Positions 29,369 through 35,051 of a DNA stretch of 35,707 bases are shown one piece after another (the stretch's first letter is position 1; every line of letters begins with the position of its first letter). Position numbers and translations under genes: made by a program. The stretch covers positions 1 through 35,707 of the forward strand of contig NZ_VWVM01000027.1 in assembly GCF_008632075.1 (NCBI RefSeq), given 5' to 3'. The notes beneath the pieces are model-generated. The model did not search any database and was not told where the DNA came from. It was given only the letters and a program-made list of their open reading frames with translations. The stretch is from Candidatus Pantoea gossypiicola. GTDB lineage: Bacteria > Pseudomonadota > Gammaproteobacteria > Enterobacterales > Enterobacteriaceae.

Positions 29369-29460
29369 CCGATACGTAGATGTTGGCGTGGGTCATGGCT
29401 CAACCGGCGCACGTAAAGGTTTCCGTTGAGGCGTGGCACACGCCAACATCTACGGATCGG
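29369..29460. repeat. Long near-perfect hairpin (92 bp)
   Basis: Outer arms 29369-29390 and 29439-29460 are complementary at 21 of 22 positions (core CGTAGATGTTGGCGTG). Inside, CATGGCTCAAC (29394-29404) pairs with GTTGAGGCGTG (29425-29435) apart from one mismatch and one G-U pair, so the stem is nearly continuous for about 35 bp around a 15-20-base loop. No ORF spans it. It lies between two terminators. It could be a structured RNA, a protein-binding cruciform or a relic of a small inverted-repeat element. Confidence 0.7.
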
Positions 29461-29517
29461 GTTTTGAATAAAATAAGTCTTTAAGAATGTTGTAACTAGC
29501 TCGCCCATTCCAAATAA

Positions 29518-29546
29518 AAAGCCCGCACTGAGTAAGTACGGGCTTT
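29518..29546 (-). terminator. Terminator right of the long hairpin
   Basis: AAAGCCCG-N13-CGGGCTTT with TTTTTA following on the minus strand. It would end a short leftward transcript started near the operator cluster, of which no protein is evident (29547-29685 holds only a nested hairpin at about 29569-29602). Confidence 0.7.
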
Positions 29547-29685
29547 CATAGAAGCTGTGAGGAATCAGGTCGCGGACAAACGCCCTTCACTCTGGGCGCG
29601 ACTTCGTCACGTTAATAAAAACACTAAAGTAAAAGCTCACCTAATTCAAACGAAAAATCGCCTATTGAAAAGCCCGGCGCTTATA

Positions 29686-29703
29686 TTTTGATAAATATCA
29701 AAA
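29686..29703. promoter_or_regulatory. 18-bp palindrome TTTTGATA-AA-TATCAAAA
   Basis: A perfect 8-bp inverted repeat with a 2-bp spacer, upstream of the repressor-type operators that precede the 29847 gene. Operator-like; the protein is unknown. Confidence 0.45.
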
Positions 29704-29719
29704 TAATTAACCCATACAT

Positions 29720-29789
29720 CGCTTCAATTTGAATTAAAGAAAGATTTCCTATTTAATCCGAATTGAAGCGGTTAATTCAAAATGGAGCG
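29720..29789. promoter_or_regulatory. Second repressor operator cluster
   Basis: Three copies of the immunity-region 18-mer: TTAATTCAAATTGAAGCG on the minus strand at 29720-29737, TTAATCCGAATTGAAGCG at 29753-29770 and TTAATTCAAAATGGAGCG at 29772-29789. A partial copy (CTAATTCAAA) lies at 29641-29650. They sit where the promoter of the 29847 gene must be, so the same repressor should control that gene. Confidence 0.75.
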
Positions 29790-29811
29790 ATTCGGGCAAC
29801 AGGTTCATTTC

Positions 29812-29827
29812 CGTGTCCGGTCACAAT
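29812..29827. repeat. 16-bp element, copy 2 (inverted)
   Basis: CGTGTCCGGTCACAAT, the exact reverse complement of 2641-2656, 20-35 bases upstream of the 29847 gene. Confidence 0.5.
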
Positions 29828-29846
29828 TGAGCGAGAGGCTACAATA

Positions 29847-30143
29847 ATGAAAGTTAACCACGTCGATTACCTGGTATTAGGCGGTGCTAATCACGGCGAA
29901 ATCTACAACGGGGAAAGAAGGGAAACTTTAACTTTGCGCTCCAGAGAAGCTATTCGGTCTTTGCCACCCTTCTGTGCCCCTGTATCTGAAGCCATGACGG
30001 TAATACCACCCGCAGTAACCTATAAAGTTCATGAGCATCAGGGGCTGGACGGGAAACGCTACCTGATTGCTACGAATCAGCCACTGACAGATTTCGATAT
30101 AGACAATGAAATAAGGAAAGCAGGCATTGCGCCCACAGACTGA
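29847..30143 (+). CDS. Hypothetical protein, repressor-controlled rightward gene
   Basis: A 98-aa protein starting at ATG 29847 (MKVNHVDYLVLGGANHGEIY) with GAGAGG about 8 bases upstream; an earlier in-frame start would lie within the operators. The body has a beta-like start, RRETLTLRSREAIRSLPPFC, a YKVHEHQGLDGKRYLIATNQ segment and an acidic helix DFDIDNEIRKAG. No signal peptide, membrane helix or known family. It is the only plus-strand gene outside the 0.5-2.6 kb block. The three operator copies before it suggest a lytic or immunity role. Confidence 0.7.
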   Translation: MKVNHVDYLVLGGANHGEIYNGERRETLTLRSREAIRSLPPFCAPVSEAMTVIPPAVTYKVHEHQGLDGKRYLIATNQPLTDFDIDNEIRKAGIAPTD

Positions 30144-30144
30144 T

Positions 30145-30172
30145 CTTTAATTATTTAATTAAATAACTAAAG
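30145..30172. repeat. AT-rich iterated site G, between convergent genes
   Basis: A 28-bp block that reads as four 7-mers: CTTTAAT, TATTTAA, TTAAATA, ACTAAAG. The outer two and the inner two are near reverse complements. It overlaps the end of the 30167 gene. This is the clearest example of the 7-bp phasing. Confidence 0.6.
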
Positions 30173-30490
30173 CGATAGCGCCAGTGTCAGCGGGCCATAA
30201 GTGCGCCAGCAATCAGAATCGCCTTCACAAATGCATTCCGTAACTGGCGCTTTATCTCCGCACTTCCTGCAATGCCCCACCAGCAATAGTTGCTCCTGAT
30301 AACGCACAAAATCCTGACGAAGCAGTAAACCAATATACTCTGACGGCGTATAGGCACTACGCCCCGGCCTTCGGGCTGCTGCAAGCTGACTCAGCATATC
30401 AATTTCAGCAGCATCAAGACGAAGCTCATAGCGCTTAACACCGGCTTTCCTGTCCCGCTCCCGCTGGCAGGCTTTGCGATCAGCACTCAT
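30167..30490 (-). CDS. Probable RHH-like DNA-binding protein with C-terminal cysteine motif
   Basis: A 107-aa protein starting at ATG 30490 (MSADRKACQRERDRKAGVKR) with TGAGG before it, chosen over an upstream start that would overlap the small membrane gene. YELRLDAAEIDMLSQLAAAR and YTPSEYIGLLLRQDFVRYQE give a strand-helix-helix pattern like RHH proteins. HCRKCGDKAPVTECICEGDSDC carries five cysteines and a histidine, likely a zinc site. It is a second candidate reader of the AT-rich sites. Confidence 0.65.
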   Translation of the reverse strand: MSADRKACQRERDRKAGVKRYELRLDAAEIDMLSQLAAARRPGRSAYTPSEYIGLLLRQDFVRYQEQLLLVGHCRKCGDKAPVTECICEGDSDCWRTYGPLTLALSL

Positions 30491-30497
30491 ATCAGCC

Positions 30498-30587
30498 TCA
30501 GTAGTTAAAGCGCTTAACAACGAGAACCAGCAACGCAATCAGAGCCAGCACACCAACAAGACCAGCAGCAACTTTAACCATCAACAT
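30498..30587 (-). CDS. 29-aa membrane microprotein
   Basis: MLMVKVAAGLVGVLALIALL VLVVKRFNY: one hydrophobic helix flanked by K5 and KR near the end. AGGAGAG lies 6-12 bases before the ATG and the stop overlaps the ribosome site of the next gene, so it is well integrated in the operon. Function unknown; small one-pass proteins of phages often adjust lysis or membrane enzymes. Confidence 0.65.
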   Translation of the reverse strand: MLMVKVAAGLVGVLALIALLVLVVKRFNY

Positions 30588-30601
30588 GATTATCTCTCCT
30601 A

Positions 30602-30910
30602 TCAACACCCACCAAACGGATCGCCGTTCGTCATGCAGGACGGACACTCACAACCTTCCCAGTAGTACGGAAAGGCACTATCCAGAAGTACATACCAGCG
30701 ACGGTGCCGGTCACACCAGAAACATTCCCACGGTAATTTATACTCGCGCATCAGTCCACGAATCATCGCCGGGATTGTCTCTGACGGTAACTCCTCTGGT
30801 AACAGCTTGCCGGACAACTCCCTTTCCATTCGTGAGAGTTGCGCCCCCATAGCGCTTACTTCTCGCTTAAGGCGGCTGTTCTCCTCCTGCAACTCAGACT
30901 TAGTTGGCAT
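30602..30910 (-). CDS. Hypothetical protein with coiled coil and cysteine cluster
   Basis: A 102-aa protein: N-terminal coiled coil (SELQEENSRLKREVSAMGAQ), a middle region LPSETIPAMIRGLMREYKLP, and a C-terminal half rich in Trp, Tyr and Cys (WECFWCDRHRRWYVLLDSAF, EGCECPSCMTNGDPFGGC). The pairs CFWC, CEC and CPSC are probable zinc ligands. No family is recognised. It may be a small nucleic-acid-binding protein of the early region. Confidence 0.65.
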   Translation of the reverse strand: MPTKSELQEENSRLKREVSAMGAQLSRMERELSGKLLPEELPSETIPAMIRGLMREYKLPWECFWCDRHRRWYVLLDSAFPYYWEGCECPSCMTNGDPFGGC

Positions 30911-30913
30911 CGC

Positions 30914-31228
30914 TTATCCGGCATTCTTCAAATCGCGCAACGTAACGCCATTCAAAGCATTAACCACCAGCTGCGGGGCTTTGTTTGAAGACAGGCAGGC
31001 AAGCGTATCAGCAACAGAAATCCTCGCCAGGCTTCGTGCGGGCATGTATCCACCACCAGGGCCGCGAAGTGATTCGATTAATCCCGCACTGCGCAGACAC
31101 CGAATAATCTGCTCTATATAGCTAATAGAAATGCCGGTAGCTTCAGACAAATCATGGGCTGTACAAACGTCCAGCTCATCAAGACTTATCATGATTCTTA
31201 AGGCATTAATCTGTTTGTTAGTTAACAT
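30914..31228 (-). CDS. Winged-helix regulator (Rrf2-like)
   Basis: A 104-aa protein from ATG 31228 (MLTNKQINALRIMISLDELD) just after a run of eight G's that acts as ribosome site. CTAHDLSEATGISISYIEQI, IRCLRSAGLIESLRGPGGGY and RISVADTLACL follow the Rrf2 winged-helix pattern, including the wing GPGGGY. The three-cysteine Fe-S cluster loop of IscR/NsrR is not evident. It is probably a transcription regulator of neighbouring early genes. An AT-rich block lies upstream. Confidence 0.75.
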   Translation of the reverse strand: MLTNKQINALRIMISLDELDVCTAHDLSEATGISISYIEQIIRCLRSAGLIESLRGPGGGYMPARSLARISVADTLACLSSNKAPQLVVNALNGVTLRDLKNAG

Positions 31229-31253
31229 CACCCCCCCCAAGCGACACGGCGAT

Positions 31254-31278
31254 CAAATAAATATTTAAATAATTAAAT
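31254..31278. repeat. AT-rich iterated site H, upstream of the Rrf2-like gene
   Basis: AAATAAATATTTAAATAATT and flanks, between the 31281 gene stop and the Rrf2-like start. Confidence 0.55.
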
Positions 31279-31280
31279 GC

Positions 31281-31832
31281 TCATGGCCGCGTGTTAGCAT
31301 TCAGGCGTTGCGCTTCTGCAATGTTGCGCAGGATGGCGGCAACGCAGGCGTTCCAGCCATCTGCTCGATGTGGGTTGCAAATGCTTCCATTAACTAGCCC
31401 GTGCCGGACTCCCTCCGTGACGGTAATTTCAATCTCCCTTGGCACCAGCTCAGCCAGGTTGATAACGGGCGCGGGGCGGGCGTAAACAATACGGCCAACA
31501 TTTCCGTAGGATATATTTTCGTAATAAATGTGCGGTGCGGCGTCGTACCAATGTTCATCATCCATCAATTGGTAGATAGGCTCCTGCTTCTCCAGCTCTG
31601 CCAGCCGCTGCTCCAGCGCACCGAATGCGTCGGCAATGGCGAGGATGGTTACCGGATTGGCTGCGGCGATGAAAGCCGCGTTGTGTGACTTGTCACAGCC
31701 ACTTGCGGCACAAATGACAAAACCATTATTGACTTGATCGTTCACAGCCACGACGGAATTTCTAGCATCAGTTGTCCAATCGCCGCTGGTTGCCTTCTTT
31801 GCCAGCTCAACTAACTCATTCAGCTTTTCCAT
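31281..31832 (-). CDS. Ead/Ea22-like protein
   Basis: A 183-aa protein with the Ea22 pattern: KLNELVELAKKATSGDWTTD at the start, HNAAFIAAANPVTILAIADA, then a helix ALEQRLAELEKQEPIYQLMD and variable C-terminal domain ending in HRADGWNACVAAILRNIAEA. Ea22-like proteins are common accessory genes of lambdoid early regions; their role is unclear. It starts at ATG overlapping the stop of the previous gene by one base. Confidence 0.8.
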   Translation of the reverse strand: MEKLNELVELAKKATSGDWTTDARNSVVAVNDQVNNGFVICAASGCDKSHNAAFIAAANPVTILAIADAFGALEQRLAELEKQEPIYQLMDDEHWYDAAPHIYYENISYGNVGRIVYARPAPVINLAELVPREIEITVTEGVRHGLVNGSICNPHRADGWNACVAAILRNIAEAQRLNANTRP

Positions 31833-32080
31833 TATTCCTGCACCTCATAGCCTGCTGCTCGGATGGCTGCGATAGCATCTTCTACAGAGATAGCCATGCA
31901 GGTCACATAATCCTGGTCAATGTCTTCACGGGTCAGCATGGATCGTCGCGGAGGCAACTTCACCGGCTGCGCGGTCAGGGCGGCGAGTGCGATTTCATAA
32001 ATCTGCTTATGCTGCCCAGCGCTACCCGCCACCAAAAATTTGAGGAACTGAATCAGCGCCTGCTTCTCTTCTGCGTTCAC
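31832..32080 (-). CDS. Small hypothetical early protein
   Basis: An 82-aa protein: MNAEEKQALIQFLKFLVAGS, QIYEIALAALTAQP and a C-terminal AISVEDAIAAIRAAGYEV. The AALTAQPV wording is typical of the modular Ea-type accessory proteins. It overlaps the neighbouring genes by 1-4 bases on both sides. Confidence 0.6.
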   Translation of the reverse strand: MNAEEKQALIQFLKFLVAGSAGQHKQIYEIALAALTAQPVKLPPRRSMLTREDIDQDYVTCMAISVEDAIAAIRAAGYEVQE

Positions 32081-32331
32081 CGGTCACCCTCCACGCGTTC
32101 TGCTGATTTCAACTCTATAATTTCCAGATGCTCAGGGCGTACGCGGCTGACTTTGACTGTCATGCTGCAACAGCTACAAGGGGCAAACTCCAAGTTGAAA
32201 CCACGACTAACACCGGTGACCACAGCCACTGAACCCGCTGGCATTTTTGCGTAGCCGTTTTCCATTGCGTATAGCGTCTTCACGCGCGAACCTACCCAAT
32301 CGGCCATGCGCTTTGGTGATTTGATAGCCAT
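32077..32331 (-). CDS. Small hypothetical early protein
   Basis: An 84-aa protein starting at ATG 32331, which overlaps the upstream stop (TGATG). It has a basic start (MAIKSPKRMADWVGSRVKTL), a beta-like middle with a CSCC motif (EFAPCSCCSMTVKVSRVRPE), and an acidic end. It could be a small SH3-like barrel (GSVAVVTGVSRG), but no family is certain. Confidence 0.6.
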   Translation of the reverse strand: MAIKSPKRMADWVGSRVKTLYAMENGYAKMPAGSVAVVTGVSRGFNLEFAPCSCCSMTVKVSRVRPEHLEIIELKSAERVEGDR

Positions 32332-32546
32332 CACTTACCATCCTTAACCATTTCAGTAATGGTGATAGGTGAGACACTTTCCAGCAGCAGGCGTGCGCGA
32401 GTTCCGGCTATACCACCGCGGCGGCCAGCCTCTTTGTAGTAATACTCTTTGCCGCTAACCACCCACGTTGTGGCGCTTTGGTGCAGCTTGACGCACTTTT
32501 CACCGTCTCGCGTGATTACAGTTCCTGTATGGGTTTTAACAGTCAT
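32331..32546 (-). CDS. Small hypothetical early protein
   Basis: A 71-aa protein starting at ATG 32546 (MTVKTHTGTVITRDGEKCVK) in a TGATG overlap, with GGAG upstream. Beta-rich N-terminus, then KEYYYKEAGRRGGIAGTRAR and a hydrophobic end. Unknown function. Confidence 0.6.
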   Translation of the reverse strand: MTVKTHTGTVITRDGEKCVKLHQSATTWVVSGKEYYYKEAGRRGGIAGTRARLLLESVSPITITEMVKDGK

Positions 32547-33103
32547 CACTCCGCATCCTCTGCAAGCCTGCCAGTAATCTCGACTTCTGGCGCTTCAACC
32601 GCCACATGCGGGTTTGCCCTGGCATCGTGGGGCTGTTCATACATTGCAGCAATATCAGCACGGGCTTTATCGGCATAGTCGCGTGTGAGTTCTTCGGCAG
32701 TGGCACTGGGCAGAAATTCAAGCGCTGACAGAACCGCCCCGGAAACATCAGCAACTTCTGAGGGCGTAGCTTTGATAAAACCCGATTTCCATGCTGCCAG
32801 TATACGGTTAGCTGCAAAATGAATACCTTCAGCCCGAATGGCGGTTAGCTTCTCTCTGCTTTCTGCTGTTTTGGTTACAGCCGCGTAAGCGTCCCGCTGC
32901 TTGCGAAGATTCACTATAATCTGTAAAGCATCAGCGGCCAGCTCGGTAATATCGATATACGAGGAGGCTTCGCGGCCTGCTTCATCCTCCCCATAAATTT
33001 CAAATTCCCCGGAATCAATGTCGCTCATTTCCACGGCTGATATTTCGTGCAAAAACCATTCAACGTTTGATCCATAACGTAACTCGCGGTCGTTGTTATC
33101 CAT
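32546..33103 (-). CDS. Hypothetical early protein (Ea-like)
   Basis: A 185-aa protein; three ATG codons follow each other, and the third (33103) is best spaced from AAAGG. An acidic N-terminus (MSDIDSGEFEIYGEDEAGRE), a helical middle (TELAADALQIIVNLRKQRDA) and a helical C-terminal half. It resembles lambdoid accessory proteins in style but was not assigned to a family. It follows AT-rich site I directly. Confidence 0.6.
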   Translation of the reverse strand: MDNNDRELRYGSNVEWFLHEISAVEMSDIDSGEFEIYGEDEAGREASSYIDITELAADALQIIVNLRKQRDAYAAVTKTAESREKLTAIRAEGIHFAANRILAAWKSGFIKATPSEVADVSGAVLSALEFLPSATAEELTRDYADKARADIAAMYEQPHDARANPHVAVEAPEVEITGRLAEDAE

Positions 33104-33112
33104 CATCATCAC

Positions 33113-33140
33113 CTTTAATTAAAGAATTAAATATTTATTA
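33113..33140. repeat. AT-rich iterated site I, upstream of the 32546 gene
   Basis: The block CTTTAATTAAAGAATTAAAT plus ATTTATTA overlaps the stop of the 33138 gene and runs on the minus strand into AAAGGTG of the next gene. Confidence 0.6.
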
Positions 33141-33539
33141 CCGAATCGCATCGTTTATGCTGATTAGCTTCTGCCGCTTCAGGTAGTTCATGGCGTCGTT
33201 CGCCATCATCACGCCGGGTGGGTTCGCGTTATTCCTCATCGAGAAAGAAAGACGTTTAATCCACATGGTCAGCTCAGCCACCAGCATTTCATTGTTGAGG
33301 CTGTCTGACTGCTTCTCCTCTGGTTGCCGCACAACAGGCGACACAATCACCTCCTGCCCGGATTTAACAGATTCAACCGCTGCAACGCCGGTATTCAGCA
33401 AAACGCCCAGCACTGACAAAACATCATCGTTATTGTTGCAACGACAGTCGTTGATAAGCCGCTCAATGGCCGCTGCGGCCATTACCTGTACCTCATGCCT
33501 TTCAGGGCATAGCCCCGTTTCGTGATTTACATTGGTCAT
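33138..33539 (-). CDS. Hypothetical early protein
   Basis: A 133-aa protein: CPERHEVQVMAAAAIERLIN, NDDVLSVLGVLLNTGVAAVE and AELTMWIKRLSFSMRNNANP, ending with AMNYLKRQKLISINDAI. Mixed helical, with three cysteines near the N-terminus. No family recognised. AAAAGG and AT-rich site J precede it. Confidence 0.6.
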   Translation of the reverse strand: MTNVNHETGLCPERHEVQVMAAAAIERLINDCRCNNNDDVLSVLGVLLNTGVAAVESVKSGQEVIVSPVVRQPEEKQSDSLNNEMLVAELTMWIKRLSFSMRNNANPPGVMMANDAMNYLKRQKLISINDAIR

Positions 33540-33550
33540 AACATTATTCC

Positions 33551-33576
33551 TTTTAAATAATTATTTAATTATTTAA
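33551..33576. repeat. AT-rich iterated site J, upstream of the 33138 gene
   Basis: It contains TAAATAATTATTTAATTA (33554-33571), identical to the core of site C 12 kb away. On the minus strand it runs into AAAAGGAA, the ribosome site of the 33138 gene. Confidence 0.6.
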
Positions 33577-33587
33577 CGGCTCGCTAG

Positions 33588-33687
33588 CTATGAGCCGGAT
33601 ATCGCAACAGCAAAGGCGACAAAAAATGTCAGAATGAAGATGAATAGGGTGCCGCCTACGCATACGGCGATAAATTTCGCCCTACAT
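33588..33687 (-). pseudogene. Possible small membrane protein with displaced or lost start
   Basis: One frame encodes KFIAVCVGGTLFIFILTFFV AFAVAISGS before a stop at 33588, a perfect one-pass membrane segment. The only nearby ATG (33685-33687) is followed by TAG in its own frame; removing one T would give MRAKFIAV in frame. Either the start was lost by a 1-base insertion, or a non-ATG start is used after AGGG, or this is a sequencing slip. It is shown because the coding signal is stronger than chance. Confidence 0.35.
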
Positions 33688-33713
33688 AATAAAGAATTAA
33701 ATAATTCAATATT
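33688..33713. repeat. AT-rich iterated site K
   Basis: AATAAAGAATTAAATAATTC and flank, overlapping the end of the Q-like gene and preceding the small membrane ORF. Confidence 0.5.
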
Positions 33714-34101
33714 CACACAGAATCCCCAGCCGCTTAGCAAGATATTCAGCAACGAACCGCCGCGCCTTCTCCAGCTTGCGCCGGTAACGGATTAGCGGAA
33801 TCCCCATCGCAGCAGACTTACCCAACTGTGTCTGAGGATTGCTCCTGAACCGCTTAACGCCATACTCAACACGCAAAACCCCGGCTGATAACTCATCCTG
33901 AATCTTCAGAAGCGCTACCGCCCCCTCGACGCTGGTTTCTACCGCGTCATTAGGTGCGCCGCCACCGCCTGAAAACTGGCAGTGCGTCACCATCATCATT
34001 TCTAAAATCGAAGCGAAACTACTTCCATATCCATAGCTGTAACCAGCAATCGCCCATCTGGCCCAAAGCTCCAGCAACTGATCCAGATCGCGGCGGTTCA
34101 C
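33706..34101 (-). CDS. Q-like antiterminator
   Basis: A 131-aa protein: MNRRDLDQLLELWARWAIAG, then VEGAVALLKIQDELSAGVLR, VEYGVKRFRSNPQTQLGKSA and IRYRRKLEKARRFVAEYLAK. The opening (LE.W..WA) and helical, basic C-terminus match the antitermQ group of lambdoid phages; the position at the end of the early block also fits. It would let RNA polymerase pass the terminators in the late lysis-head-tail operon (several are listed here). The family is assigned by pattern only. Confidence 0.7.
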   Translation of the reverse strand: MNRRDLDQLLELWARWAIAGYSYGYGSSFASILEMMMVTHCQFSGGGGAPNDAVETSVEGAVALLKIQDELSAGVLRVEYGVKRFRSNPQTQLGKSAAMGIPLIRYRRKLEKARRFVAEYLAKRLGILCEY

Positions 34102-34103
34102 GG

Positions 34104-34463
34104 TTAAACCTCCGTAATTACGACCGGGTAATGAAACTCCACCAGCTTTTTCTTCGTTTTATATTCGGTAGTTCTCACACCTTTAACGTCGATTACAGCC
34201 ACCTCTCCAGAGGCATAAAAAACAAGGAAGTCGGCTACATACTTAACGCCACCGGGCAGGTGAAAAGGGGTCTGACGGAGAAATGTCACCACATCGCCTG
34301 CCATGACCTGACGCTTTAGCTGTACGTAGTAATTACACTCCTTCATGCTGTCGAATCTGAAGCCGTCCAGCTCACAACGCTTATTGCGGTATTTGTTAGC
34401 AGTTGGCGCTTTGAATTTCGTGTAACTCAGTGTCGGGCGGGTTGTCGCTAATTGAGAGGTCAA
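34104..34463 (-). CDS. DUF1064 family nuclease-like protein
   Basis: A 119-aa protein starting at TTG (MTSQLATTRPTLSYTKFKAP) within the end of the Ref-like gene. KYRNKRCELDGFRFDSMKEC, YVADFLVFYASGEVAVIDVK and GVRTTEYKTKKKLVEF give the DUF1064 pattern, whose D-(E/D)-xK core (ADF ... EVAVIDVKG) resembles PD-(D/E)xK nucleases. In phages it stands in early recombination or replication blocks, often where RusA would be. Its substrate is unknown. Confidence 0.85.
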   Translation of the reverse strand: MTSQLATTRPTLSYTKFKAPTANKYRNKRCELDGFRFDSMKECNYYVQLKRQVMAGDVVTFLRQTPFHLPGGVKYVADFLVFYASGEVAVIDVKGVRTTEYKTKKKLVEFHYPVVITEV

Positions 34464-34827
34464 AACCTATCTCCTCTTTAATGTGATCGGGTATCTGCTC
34501 CCATGCATAAGCACACAGAAAAGCATCATCACCGTAGCGCTCACTGAAGCGTGGGCCATTACTCAGAATGGGATGGCGAACAGCTACATCTGACGCCGAA
34601 CGGCAGGCACCAGGAATAACGCCGCGATGATGGACAGCACATAGACCAAAACCCCGAAAGTGTGCGTTTCGGTCTGTGCTGCCATAGTCGGGATCATGAT
34701 GAAACTCAGTCCATACAGCCGGGTTTTCAATATCGCGCCCATCAAGACGACAGGCCACGCAGCCCACTTCTGATACGCAGGCACTTATATAAAGTCGCTC
34801 TGCCTTAGTTGGCGTTCTTCCGTTCAT
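34396..34827 (-). CDS. P1 Ref-like recombination nuclease (HNH)
   Basis: A 143-aa protein: NGRTPTKAERLYISACVSEV, CVACRLDGRD, WTEFHHDPDY, FGLCAVHHRG, RHPILSNGPRFSERYGDD, LCAYAWEQIP. P1 Ref shows the same order (GRTPT.EERR...CIAC..HG...HHI.G...LC..HH...). Ref is a RecA-dependent endonuclease that cuts at D-loops; it has an extra N-terminal arm in P1 that is missing here. It may help phage recombination or damage the host chromosome when RecA is active. It overlaps the next gene by 68 bp. Confidence 0.82.
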   Translation of the reverse strand: MNGRTPTKAERLYISACVSEVGCVACRLDGRDIENPAVWTEFHHDPDYGSTDRNAHFRGFGLCAVHHRGVIPGACRSASDVAVRHPILSNGPRFSERYGDDAFLCAYAWEQIPDHIKEEIGFDLSISDNPPDTELHEIQSANC

Positions 34828-35051
34828 TTGTGACGAATGCAGTAGCGGTTAAACTGAAAAATTAAATCGGTATAACGGCTCTGCGCCTCTTGATTGGTGT
34901 TCAGCTCACTGCGTGAAGCTATACCGCAACGGCGGCGAAGGGCTATAGCAGCTTCTGCCTCATTAGTTACGGTGTCACCTGTGCAGGTAAGGAATTGCCA
35001 GAATCGAGGCATCTGGCAGAAACGTACCGCCCCCTTAACAAGCTGCTGCAT
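34824..35051 (-). CDS. Hypothetical early protein
   Basis: A 75-aa protein: MQQLVKGAVRFCQMPRFWQF LTCTGDTVTNEAEAAIALRR and RYTDLIFQFNRYCIRHK. A helix with alternating charges follows a short Trp/Phe-rich start. It overlaps both neighbours (17 bp with the gene before, 4 bp with Ref), so it is expressed with them. Similar small proteins precede Ref/NinG-like genes in lambdoid phages, but no function can be given. Confidence 0.6.
   Translation of the reverse strand: MQQLVKGAVRFCQMPRFWQFLTCTGDTVTNEAEAAIALRRRCGIASRSELNTNQEAQSRYTDLIFQFNRYCIRHK

Noticed and set aside
29369..29460. Protelomerase (telN-type) target for a linear plasmid-prophage
   Set aside because: The hairpin is not a continuous palindrome to its centre and no protelomerase gene is present; contig ends indicate a circle.
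29369..29460. Integron attC site
   Set aside because: The RYYYAAC and GTTRRRY boxes are not in the right places or orientation, and no cassette structure is present.
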